A stretch of DNA of 64,000 nt, taken from Marinagarivorans algicola (GTDB taxonomy: Bacteria > Pseudomonadota > Gammaproteobacteria > Pseudomonadales > Cellvibrionaceae). The stretch lies in assembly GCF_001292705.1 (NCBI RefSeq), contig NZ_LGAK01000020.1, forward strand, positions 1 to 64,000, in the 5' to 3' direction. Each line of letters starts with the position of its first letter. Position 1 is the first letter of the stretch. The notes under the pieces were generated by a model, which was given only the letters and a program-made list of their open reading frames with translations, was not told where the DNA came from and did no database searches. The position numbers were made by a program, and so were the translations under genes. Below, in pieces: positions 9,196-16,915 of the stretch.

Positions 9196-10479
9196 AATAA
9201 ACTGAGCGCCGCCTGTGGCGCTTGTGTTAGCTGTGGCTGTCCCCTCATGCCATTTTAGTACGCGATGTACAATGGCCAACCCTAAGCCAAATCCGCGTAC
9301 TTGTGCATTAGGTGTTGACTCTAAGCGCACAAATGACTCAAAAATTCTAGCTTGTTGCTCACTTGGAATACCAGGGCCATCATCTGCCACGCTAATTAAA
9401 TAATACGCCGAATCACTCGCATCAAAAGATACCACTATCTGGCTGCGTGCAAAGCGTAGTGCGTTATGTATAAGATTAAAGATAGCCCGCTCCATGAGTT
9501 GCCAGTCGCAGCTTGCATGAGTTTGCTGGTTTTTGCATACAAGGGTAATGTTGATGGCACAAGTGTGTTGACTTTGACTTGAGTGAGTTTTTTTTGCACG
9601 CTGAATTAGCTCGCTAATTAAAAAGGCCATATCGCCTTGCTGTTGCTCTAAGGGACCGCAGCTTTGCTCGTAACCGGCATAGCTCAGCAGTTGCGTAATC
9701 AGGGCGTCCATCTCGTTAATATCTTGAGCTAAGCCACTGATATGATTATTCGCTAGAGTATTTTGTGTGTCACTAGTATCTTGCAGCATGGCCAACGCAA
9801 ATTTCATGCGAGCCAGTGGTGTGCGCAATTCATGGCTGACTGCATAGGTCATTTCTTTGTGGCTTGCGACTAAGTCTTTAATACGGCCGGCCATGATATT
9901 AAAAGCGCTGGCAAGGTTTTTAAGTGCCGAGCCACGCATTACGGTGACCACTTCTGGGAGGCTGTGCTTGCCAATATGCTGAGTGTGGCGCTCAAGTTTA
10001 CGCACATCACGCATAAGCGGCCACACCCAAAGAAAAACAGCCAAGCCAATGGAGCTATAAAATAAGGTGAGTAGCAACGGATATAAAATATTATTGTGCT
10101 TGCGTGCCGTAGCATTTGGTAGGGTTAATCGAATAACCTTATGATTTTGAATTGTATGACTTTGCACCCGTTTGTAAATTTGCTCTTCTCCTTGTTTGTT
10201 GTGTAATAAAATGGGTGCGCCCGTTGCTAATTTTTGGGTAAAAGAGGATTGAGCAAAGTCATCTAAATGCAATATATCAACCTGACTGCCGAGTGTATCG
10301 AAGTGCTGGGGCGCGGCGGGTGTATCGAGTTGTCGCTCGATTAAGGTCAGTAGGTCGAGCTGGGCGGGAGTGAGTACTGGGGGCGGGCTAAAATACTGCC
10401 AAAGCTCATCAAGCCCCCACCCCACGAGTATTACACATAAAACAATTACAGCATAGAGTGATAAAAACGTACGATTCAT
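9175..10479 (-). CDS. RstB-like sensor histidine kinase
   Basis: A 434-residue inner-membrane sensor kinase. Helices at about 8-24 and 133-154 bracket a periplasmic sensor domain, followed by HAMP, the HisKA box SHELRTPLARMK (phospho-acceptor about H216) and a HATPase domain with NLIHNALRFA, DDGPGI and GFGLGLAIV. Residue order and length resemble E. coli RstB (433 residues). It follows its response regulator gene by 82 bases on the same strand and belongs with the DUF3019 and MipA/OmpV genes upstream. The signal is unknown. RstB is the closest family I recognise, but the symbol is not assigned because orthology cannot be tested here. Confidence 0.9.
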   Translation of the reverse strand: MNRTFLSLYAVIVLCVILVGWGLDELWQYFSPPPVLTPAQLDLLTLIERQLDTPAAPQHFDTLGSQVDILHLDDFAQSSFTQKLATGAPILLHNKQGEEQIYKRVQSHTIQNHKVIRLTLPNATARKHNNILYPLLLTLFYSSIGLAVFLWVWPLMRDVRKLERHTQHIGKHSLPEVVTVMRGSALKNLASAFNIMAGRIKDLVASHKEMTYAVSHELRTPLARMKFALAMLQDTSDTQNTLANNHISGLAQDINEMDALITQLLSYAGYEQSCGPLEQQQGDMAFLISELIQRAKKTHSSQSQHTCAINITLVCKNQQTHASCDWQLMERAIFNLIHNALRFARSQIVVSFDASDSAYYLISVADDGPGIPSEQQARIFESFVRLESTPNAQVRGFGLGLAIVHRVLKWHEGTATANTSATGGAQFILQWPAK

Positions 10480-10561
10480 AACGGTTTATTTACCGGCTGA
10501 ATAAAAAATGCAAAAAAGAGCGATGATTTTTGAAATGTAGCTAGAGTATTAGTTCTCGCCA

Positions 10562-11254
10562 TTACCATGCATCGCTGGCAAATAAATAACCTCGACCCCA
10601 AATAGTTTTTATTTTTTCGGGTCTATCTTGATTGCCATTGAGTTTTTTGCGTAGTTGTGAAATACGGACATCAACGGAGCGATCGAGACCGTCGTATTCG
10701 CGCCGATATACTTTAGTAAATAAATATTCACGGCTCAGTACCTCATCGGCTTGACTGGCCATTAATAGCAGTAAATCAAATTCATGGCTTGAGAGAGTGA
10801 GTGCTTTACCGTCGAGCTCTGCAATACGTTGTCCGCACTTAATTACAAAATTATTAAATATTAAATTGGGTTGGCTTGCGGGCTGTTGCGTTTGCTTGCG
10901 GCGTAATAGTGCTTTGATGCGCGCCAATAATACACGTGGGTCGGCAGGTTTTATGACGTAATCATCGGCACCGTACTCTAGGCCTAATACTTGATCCGCA
11001 TCGCTATCACGCGCCGTCAGCATGAGAATGGGGCCGTTGAAGTGGCTGCGAATATCTTTGCAAATATCTAAACCATTTTTGCCAGGCAAGCCAACATCTA
11101 AAATTAATAGCGCGGGCATGCTGCGTCTAATTCGCTCGGCCACGTTAAGACCGTTGCTCTCGATAATGACGGTAAAGCCATTGACTGTTAAATAATCATG
11201 GACTAGCTGAGCAAGGCGTAGATCATCTTCGGCTAATAAAATAGTGTCTGTCAT
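10562..11254 (-). CDS. RstA-like OmpR-family response regulator
   Basis: A 230-residue transcription regulator. The receiver domain has the acidic pair D10-D11, the phospho-acceptor D53 in LLILDVGLPG, the T of MLTARD and K in YVIKPADP. The C-terminal winged-helix DNA-binding domain ends with VDVRISQLRKKL and IKTIWGRGYLF. It is the partner of the kinase encoded just downstream. The DUF3019 and MipA/OmpV genes upstream on the same strand are likely cotranscribed or controlled by it (inference). Confidence 0.92.
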   Translation of the reverse strand: MTDTILLAEDDLRLAQLVHDYLTVNGFTVIIESNGLNVAERIRRSMPALLILDVGLPGKNGLDICKDIRSHFNGPILMLTARDSDADQVLGLEYGADDYVIKPADPRVLLARIKALLRRKQTQQPASQPNLIFNNFVIKCGQRIAELDGKALTLSSHEFDLLLLMASQADEVLSREYLFTKVYRREYDGLDRSVDVRISQLRKKLNGNQDRPEKIKTIWGRGYLFASDAW

Positions 11255-11299
11255 GGAATGCCTATCATGGAGGTCTATCAGGAGAGGTTTGTGGTGAAT

Positions 11300-11704
11300 C
11301 TAAAAAAATGCCCAAGCATTACGACGCGCTCTGCGGTACTGCCTATGATCTTGAATAACTTCAAATGTTTGACTGGCGAGTAATTGATTGTTGTCCATTT
11401 CTCGTAATAAGAACGCGAGGCTTGTTCCTGTATTTAAAGTCATTGTATGGCTACCAGAATGAGCATTTTGCCAGCAGGCAAGAGGATTTTTTTGCGTTTT
11501 TTGATACAAGCAAATATTTAATGCTGCGCCCGATTGCCAGGCAATATCAATTTCATCATAACAAGCTTCTTCTCGACGGCTTAAAACGCAGACCTTGGGT
11601 TTAAGTGTGAGCTCAATAGCAGGCAGCGCGATATTTTCAGCGCTTGCGCTTAAAGGTATTGTGCTTAAAAGTGTTGCTAGGCAACCTGTGATAAAGGCCA
11701 GCAT
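11300..11704 (-). CDS. DUF3019 family periplasmic protein
   Basis: A small exported protein of unknown function, matching the DUF3019 pattern from memory: a conserved LKPKVCVLSRREEACYDEI segment, then IAWQ and a region with spaced cysteines (CLYQ, ACWQN) that could form disulfides. The ATG at 11704 starts a typical signal peptide (MLAFITGCLATLLSTIPLSASA); an upstream TTG at 11776 would give a longer form without a clean signal, so I prefer the ATG. DUF3019 genes are commonly found beside RstAB-like systems and MipA/OmpV proteins in Shewanella and Vibrio relatives, as here. It may modulate the sensor (inference). Confidence 0.75.
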   Translation of the reverse strand: MLAFITGCLATLLSTIPLSASAENIALPAIELTLKPKVCVLSRREEACYDEIDIAWQSGAALNICLYQKTQKNPLACWQNAHSGSHTMTLNTGTSLAFLLREMDNNQLLASQTFEVIQDHRQYRRARRNAWAFF

Positions 11705-11753
11705 GGTTGGGGGATTTGATAAAGCTCGTACGCAATCAAAACGGAAGGTATAG

Positions 11754-12656
11754 CTAAAAATGGTACACCCCCGCAAAATACGCAGTTAATAGGGCGTCTT
11801 CTTGTATGATGGGGCTGCGCGTAACGCTACTGCCTAGCCATTTATAGTCGACCAATGCGCGTAGCCCCCAGTGCTGGCTGAGCGGGCGCTCCCATTGCGC
11901 TTTAATATAAAAAGCCGTACTTGCGTTAGCATGGTAGGCTTTTGAAGCATCGTAAACTTCGGTGTCGTCCACACCATAATAATAATCGATGAGCTGCTGA
12001 CTTTGCCAAGTTGCGCCAGTACTAAATGCCCAGCGGCTTTTTTGGTTCACCCAAGGAACTGTTATGGCAGTACGAACTTTATGACCGTCATGAATATGAG
12101 TAACATCTTGTAAAATTTGTGTTTGCCAATCAAAATTAGGGTGAATATAAGTATATTCAAAGCCCGAGAGTCCAGCAGTACGACGTTTATGGAGCTTGAG
12201 TGTTGGGCGTGAGTGATCTGTGACTGGAGTGTCTGAATGTGCAGTATTATTATCAAGCTCGATACTGTGAATACGCCCGTTATTAAAAAAGACTTGTTCA
12301 AATCCAGAGGATATCAGTATCGCGTTAAATTGGTGGGCCTGTTGGTCGATAAGGGTATAGCCTATATCGTAGTTCTCGAAAAAAAATCGTTTACCGTAAT
12401 AGCTTATCTTAGGCACAAGGGTAAATATTTCATTCTTTTGTTTGATGACGGGGTTGGTTCGTATACCGAGCCCAACACTTACGCTAATATCCCATTTTCC
12501 TACGGGTACGCAATCCCCTTGGCAGCTAGACTCTTCGGCCTGAATACTGAGGCTAAACAGCATCATTAGCAGTGCGAGGCTTAAGACCAACAAGCCGAGC
12601 ATGAAAAAGTGCTGCACCTGAGTGATAGGATGTATAAGATGATATAGTCTAGTCAT
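11754..12656 (-). CDS. MipA/OmpV family outer membrane protein
   Basis: A 300-residue predicted outer-membrane beta barrel. A signal sequence (LGLLVLSLALLMMLFSLSIQA) is followed by the family start WDISVSVGLGIRTNP, alternating amphipathic strands, and a C-terminal strand ending in aromatic YFAGVYHF, the barrel assembly signal. Some family members act as a scaffold for cell-wall enzymes (MipA), others as osmotic or antibiotic-related porin-like proteins (OmpV). The gene is the first of the four on the minus strand that run into the two-component system. The start may also be the internal Met19, which gives a shorter signal peptide. Confidence 0.82.
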   Translation of the reverse strand: MTRLYHLIHPITQVQHFFMLGLLVLSLALLMMLFSLSIQAEESSCQGDCVPVGKWDISVSVGLGIRTNPVIKQKNEIFTLVPKISYYGKRFFFENYDIGYTLIDQQAHQFNAILISSGFEQVFFNNGRIHSIELDNNTAHSDTPVTDHSRPTLKLHKRRTAGLSGFEYTYIHPNFDWQTQILQDVTHIHDGHKVRTAITVPWVNQKSRWAFSTGATWQSQQLIDYYYGVDDTEVYDASKAYHANASTAFYIKAQWERPLSQHWGLRALVDYKWLGSSVTRSPIIQEDALLTAYFAGVYHF

Positions 12657-12875
12657 AGGCTTTAGTGTGCCATGCCTTTACGTATAAAACCGTTAAGAAT
12701 TGTAATGGATGTCATAATCTCTAACGGCTGATAAGCATGTGTGTTTTGTGTATAGTGCATGCGAGCTGGCAATTGGCGGGGTGGCTTACGTGGGCAGTTA
12801 TTTTGGTGTATAACAGATGGAGCCCTGCCTTACCAATCAGGTAGTGCAGAGCTCATCGATGGTACGCTTGATCAA

Positions 12876-14150
12876 TTACATCTCTAAATTAAAGGAAAAT
12901 GTCCCGTTAATTGTATCAATGTCGTTGCTGTCTTCATCGCTTAACGTTGCATTAAACCTACCCTCTAGCTGACCTGTTCGGTCGGCACTATCAAAGCGAA
13001 TGCTTCCGGCACTCATTTTTTGACCGCTGAGGGTGGGTAAAAGCTCATTGGTTAAGGTGAGCTCATTGAAGTCACTAAATATGCTTCCAAGAAAATAGCT
13101 CTCAGGCCCGTCAAGCAGATTATCCATTGATAATAACGCTGTGAAGGCTTTTTGTTGATATTGAGCTTCAATAGTGACGCTGGATAGCGATAGCTTAATA
13201 TTGCTGTCGTCTACGCCCTGAGCGATAAGGCGAGTTGTTCTAAAGCAAACGTTAGTGGTTTGATCTAGCGTCTCGTAATTATCAAAAGTGATATTCAGTT
13301 GACCAAGATCATTGCGATGGCCCGAGCTAATATATTGAAAGTTGGTAGCGTTATTGAGTGTGCCCTCGCAGTAGCGCTCGACAGTAATATTGTTACCGTC
13401 TTGATAGTATTGGAGGGCTATATTATCGGAGGGGCAGCGTAGTAAGGTAAATAGACGGGCGTCAAGCACATTGCTCAATGGGTCGCTTACATCGCTAGTG
13501 CATCCGCGCAAAGTCGTTTCATCGTTGCTGTTTTGTTGGGTATAGGCAATGCGGCGCGTAGCAATGTCGGTGACTAATTCAATGCCCTCTAATGTAGTTT
13601 GCTCTCGGGTATATTCAGTGATAAGCCAAGTGCCTTCCGTTCCTATATTACTTAGGTCGATAGCGGCAACAGGTGTTGATGCAAGCTTAAAGGCATTACC
13701 CGAGATCAGTGTGATTGCCGGCGTGTTTATGTCGATAATACTTATCGAGGTCCTTTCTTCATCATTGCCAAATATTGTACCGTTAGCTAAGCCAATTTTT
13801 ACAGAAATAGAAACCGTGCTATCGCGGTCAATTTCTGGGGCTATAAAGCTAATCGATGAGGTACCTTGGCCGGTAAACTCTATACTACCCTGACCGATTA
13901 AAGCCACTTCCCAGTCATAAGTGACAATACTTGCCGCCGTGTTTTGCGTGTTAAGGTCAAATGTGACGCGTTCGCCTTCGTTGTATTGGTTTTTTTGATC
14001 GCTTAACGATGTAATGGTAATGTTGCTGGGCGCACCGGTTTTACTCGCGCTACTGTCATCATCACCGCCACCACTCCCACAACTAATAAGGCTGACCGCC
14101 AAAACTGCACTACTGATCAATGCACGTAAAAAAATCCATGGCTTTTCCAT
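12876..14150 (-). CDS. Hypothetical lipoprotein with PKD-like domain
   Basis: A 424-residue lipoprotein of unknown function. The signal peptide ends in the lipobox LISC, followed by a glycine/aspartate spacer (GSGGGDDDSS). The ATG at 14150 has AGGAG seven bases upstream, which decides the start over an in-frame ATG at 14171. Residues about 40-140 resemble an Ig/PKD-type fold (NEGERVTFDLNTQN, YDWEV, ISFIAPEI). The rest, about 150-424, is beta-rich with scattered cysteines and matches no family I know. It probably sits on the outer membrane. Neighbours give no functional clue. Confidence 0.7.
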   Translation of the reverse strand: MEKPWIFLRALISSAVLAVSLISCGSGGGDDDSSASKTGAPSNITITSLSDQKNQYNEGERVTFDLNTQNTAASIVTYDWEVALIGQGSIEFTGQGTSSISFIAPEIDRDSTVSISVKIGLANGTIFGNDEERTSISIIDINTPAITLISGNAFKLASTPVAAIDLSNIGTEGTWLITEYTREQTTLEGIELVTDIATRRIAYTQQNSNDETTLRGCTSDVSDPLSNVLDARLFTLLRCPSDNIALQYYQDGNNITVERYCEGTLNNATNFQYISSGHRNDLGQLNITFDNYETLDQTTNVCFRTTRLIAQGVDDSNIKLSLSSVTIEAQYQQKAFTALLSMDNLLDGPESYFLGSIFSDFNELTLTNELLPTLSGQKMSAGSIRFDSADRTGQLEGRFNATLSDEDSNDIDTINGTFSFNLEM

Positions 14151-14253
14151 GTTACCGCTCCTATACAACATTTTAAAGAGCGCGGCATTCTACGCATAAG
14201 CGCAAATGATATCTAGCGTTGAATATTGGGATTATATTTTTGTGGTGTGAAAT

Positions 14254-14288
14254 AAAAAAGCCCAAGCAGTGAGTGCTTGGGCTTTTTT
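14254..14288. terminator. Bidirectional terminator below the cytochrome c gene
   Basis: AGCCCAAGCA and TGCTTGGGCT form a perfect ten-base stem around GTGAG, with A-runs before and T-runs after, so it can stop transcription in both directions. It lies 21 bases past the stop of the cytochrome c gene on the minus strand. Confidence 0.9.
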
Positions 14289-14308
14289 ATTTTATGAACG
14301 AGCGAAAT

Positions 14309-14629
14309 TTATTTTAGTGAGGCAAAGTAAGCGGCAAGATTGTCAATGTCAGCATCTGACAATGGCATTGCCATGCCGGCCATAATGGCAGCTTGGCCAC
14401 CTTTTCGCTCGCCGTTTTTATACGCTTTAAGTGCGAGCTTTAAATACTCTTCGTGTTGGCCTGCAAGGTTGGGGTATGTTGGGATTATGGCTTTACCATC
14501 GGCGCCATGACAAGCAGCGCATACGGCGGCTTTTGCTTTGCCTGCAGCAATATCACCAGCGATAGCGGGAGTGGCAAATACACTGGCGGCTAATGTTGCT
14601 GCGATAATAGCGTGATTAATTGTCTTCAT
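14309..14629 (-). CDS. Class I c-type cytochrome, monoheme
   Basis: A 106-residue periplasmic cytochrome. A Sec signal (about 1-24, ending FATPAIA) precedes a single heme-binding CAACH motif, the segment [12 protein letters not shown], and a distal methionine in [21 protein letters not shown]. This pattern is typical of cytochrome c4/c5-like or c553-like proteins that carry electrons to terminal oxidases. It is a single-gene unit with its own terminator. The exact redox partner cannot be read from the sequence. Confidence 0.9.
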   Translation of the reverse strand: MKTINHAIIAATLAASVFATPAIAGDIAAGKAKAAVCAACHGADGKAIIPTYPNLAGQHEEYLKLALKAYKNGERKGGQAAIMAGMAMPLSDADIDNLAAYFASLK

Positions 14630-14815
14630 ATTGAATTCCTGTTAAAACCATTAGAAAGTAAGCGCAAGTACTTGGGGCAGTTGCTCAGCGATATAAAAAA
14701 CTAGGCAATATAACAGCTGGGCGATCACGTTATTTTACGAAAAAAAGCCCTAGCTCGATGACCTTCAGCGCTCAGTATTATATAAGCTGTAGCTGAATTT
14801 GCGATGAACTCTAGA

Positions 14816-15337
14816 TTATCCGCGCTTAAATTGCATAGCGCAGGTGCCTGCTTTTAATAGCTCGATTCTAAAGGCCATGGCGGCATTGGGTGGAATCGCT
14901 CTCCCTGCGCCTTGGCTGCCGTAAGCTAGATGTGGAGGTACATACAGCTCCCAGCTACTGCCTTCGGCCATCATTGGTAAAGCCTCGCGCCAAGCGGCAA
15001 TCATTTGGTTGAGCGGGTAGGTATCGGGCCTGCCTCTTAAGTAACTGCTATCAACCACTTTCATGCCATCGGCGAGCTGTGCTTGATAATAGATAGTAAT
15101 ATCGCTGTCGGCGGTAGGCTTGCAGCCATAACCTGTTTTTAATACACGGTAAGCGAGGCCGCTGTCGGTTACCTGAGTGCCCGGTTGCAGCTTTACACCT
15201 GCCAAGTACTGCTCGGCAAAGGCTAAGTTGGTCTTGGCGTTTTGGTTTTGATGAGTTGGGTTAGCAATAGGATGGCTGACACAACCAGTTAAAGCGATTA
15301 ATCCAAAGAGCGTAAGTAAATATTGATGAGTGGTCAT
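14816..15337 (-). CDS. FKBP-type peptidyl-prolyl isomerase, lipoprotein
   Basis: A 173-residue protein with a lipoprotein signal (MTTHQYLLTLFGLIALTGC), so it is probably anchored in the periplasm. The FKBP domain follows with DSDITIYYQAQLADG, the loop WREALPMMAEGSSWELYVPPHLAYG and IPPNAAMAFRIELL, matching FkpA/Mip-type isomerases that help periplasmic protein folding. The frame extends upstream to 15397, but that part lacks a lipobox context and runs into a repeat element, so the ATG at 15337 is preferred. Confidence 0.88.
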   Translation of the reverse strand: MTTHQYLLTLFGLIALTGCVSHPIANPTHQNQNAKTNLAFAEQYLAGVKLQPGTQVTDSGLAYRVLKTGYGCKPTADSDITIYYQAQLADGMKVVDSSYLRGRPDTYPLNQMIAAWREALPMMAEGSSWELYVPPHLAYGSQGAGRAIPPNAAMAFRIELLKAGTCAMQFKRG

Positions 15338-15373
15338 AGCATTACTTTGATTGGTAAAGTGGTTAGTATAAAC

Positions 15374-15620
15374 GTAACTATTCAGCCAAGCTGACAAATC
15401 TCACACTGATAGTATGCTGGCGAATTATATTCTGAGCATTTAAATGCCTGAACCACTGATATAGCGCCTACTCCAGCATGGATGCGCGGGGATAGAATAG
15501 ACTTTGCACCTGCATAATGAAGTGCAGGATTAGACTGTGTAAGGAGTATAAAGTCGAAGAGTCGCAGACGACAACAGTGCCCCAGTCAATGATGCATTAG
15601 CACCCAATTTCGGTGCATAC
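15374..15620 (+). repeat. MITE-like intergenic repeat, copy A
   Basis: Shares with copy B, in the same order, the segments TTCANCCAAGNTGA, CTGATAG, CATTTAA, CCAGCATGGATGCG, a GGAGTA(T)AAAGTC unit, CCCAGTCAATGAT and CCCAATTTCGGT. The left end GTAACTATTCA differs by one base from copy B's inverted end; the right inverted end is missing. The copy is diverged and lies entirely between genes. Confidence 0.7.
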
Positions 15621-15683
15621 AAGTTCGGTGCATACAAATGGTTGCGTATAAATACACTCAATCACCAATGAGAGGACGAGAGC

Positions 15684-16040
15684 ATGACATTGGCGGATCA
15701 ACACTGCTTGCCATGTGGTAGAAACGGGCAAGCATTAACATCATCTGAGCTTAGCCAAGCGCTGGCAGAACTCCCCTCTTGGGACTGTATCGCGGGCAAC
15801 GCCCCAAAGCTTGAATGCACGTATCATTTTGAAGATTTTAGCGAAGCATTGGCTTTTACTAACGCGGTTGGGGCGCTGGCTGAGCAGTATCAGCATCACC
15901 CCACATTGGCTGTGGCGTGGGGGCAAGTGCGCGTACAATGGTGGACGCACAACATTCAAAATATACACCACGCCGATGTAGTTATGGCTGCCAAAACACA
16001 GCGCATATATAACAGGTTGGCTCCCCATGCTGTGCGGTAG
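15684..16040 (+). CDS. phhB: PhhB, pterin-4a-carbinolamine dehydratase
   Basis: The enzyme dehydrates 4a-hydroxytetrahydrobiopterin formed by phenylalanine hydroxylase, or serves as a pterin recycling/moonlighting factor in bacteria. The 118-residue protein carries the family motif EQYQHHPTLAV with the catalytic histidine pair, and the later VQWWTHN segment; the N-terminal CLPC and LPSWDC pieces are also typical. No phenylalanine hydroxylase gene lies nearby in the window. It stands alone between two repeat elements. Confidence 0.9.
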   Translation: MTLADQHCLPCGRNGQALTSSELSQALAELPSWDCIAGNAPKLECTYHFEDFSEALAFTNAVGALAEQYQHHPTLAVAWGQVRVQWWTHNIQNIHHADVVMAAKTQRIYNRLAPHAVR

Positions 16041-16126
16041 GCGGCTATAGGTGGCATACGGGTCTTATGTTGATATTTTCACTCGGTATTCTATTAAATA
16101 CTGATAGTGTTCATCTTTGTTGTGAC

Positions 16127-16383
16127 GTCACTATTCAACCAAGTTGAAAAAGTTCACCTGATAGGGTGCTGATGGATTATGTTCTGGGCATTTAAGCGCT
16201 GGGCCTTGCAGGGAAAGCAAGGGTTAGACAGTGCAGGAGTAAACTGTCGAGAGTGCTTATATAGCGCCCGCCCCAGCATGGATGCGTGGGGGTAGATTTT
16301 GCGGGAGTACAAAGTCATAGATGGCTTGAGCGGCCCAGTCAATGATTCATTAGTGCCCAATTTCGGTACCTCTGAATAGTGAC
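16127..16383 (+). repeat. MITE-like intergenic repeat, copy B (most complete)
   Basis: A 257-base element bounded by perfect 11-base inverted ends, GTCACTATTCA (16127-16137) and TGAATAGTGAC (16373-16383). Inside are small palindromes (TTCAACCAAGTTGAA, CCTTGC/GCAAGG, ACAGT/ACTGT) and the shared block CCCAGCATGGATGCGTGGGG. It encodes no convincing protein; a 79-codon minus-strand frame in it is a by-product. I see no clear target-site duplication. It occupies most of the 512-base gap between phhB and the DUF2986 gene; the rest of the gap shows nothing. Confidence 0.8.
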
Positions 16384-16552
16384 ATGATAACAATAGGGTA
16401 TTTTAACGTGTACTTGCCTCTTATCGAGGTCTGGGGGTGAGTCGTCAAATGTTTAAGTTTGTCGAGCAGATAGCCATGGAGCGCGGGTGTTGCAAAATGA
16501 CATTAGAGGTTTTAATGCTCATCAAATAGCACTTATCAAAAATATCTAGCCA

Positions 16553-16741
16553 TTAAACGTTATTGTCGGGCTCGTTGGCGACGGGATAAACCGTATTGCT
16601 ATCGATGGCATTACTTAGCTCGGCGTTTGGTACTCTATTGGCTTTAGCGATATAACTCGATTTTTGCTTGGGAAGTTGGCCAGCCGTTTGTTTTTTTGCG
16701 CGCTTTTTCAGTATTTGATTCACTTTTTTACGGCGGTTCAT
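16553..16741 (-). CDS. DUF2986 family small basic protein
   Basis: A 62-residue basic protein starting MNRRKKVNQILKKRAKK, the recognisable beginning of the DUF2986 family, followed by a KSSYIAKANR segment. The function is unknown; the charge suggests nucleic-acid or ribosome contact (inference). The frame is open upstream to 16834, but family members start at this Met, and AGG lies about ten bases before it. It is divergent from polA. Confidence 0.7.
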   Translation of the reverse strand: MNRRKKVNQILKKRAKKQTAGQLPKQKSSYIAKANRVPNAELSNAIDSNTVYPVANEPDNNV

Positions 16742-16915
16742 AATGGGCCTATAGCAGTGGGTAAAATATAAGCGCGGCATTTTAACAGGCCACTGCGATA
16801 TTTTCACAGACAAGTGCAAGGCATAGAGCGGCAAGCGAGCGCCTTATGAGGTAATATTGCCTTATTCCAAGGCCTGTATGGCCTCTTTGCCCTTATTCTA
16901 CGACTAGGTTTTATT

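Noticed and set aside
12821-12853. Hairpin with arms AGCCCTGCCTTACC and GGTAGTGCAGAGCT below the PKD lipoprotein gene
   Set aside because: Twelve of 14 pairs form, but no T-run follows, so I do not call it a terminator.
16154-16393. 79-codon minus-strand frame
   Set aside because: It lies inside MITE-like copy B; the same frame is not maintained in the other copies.
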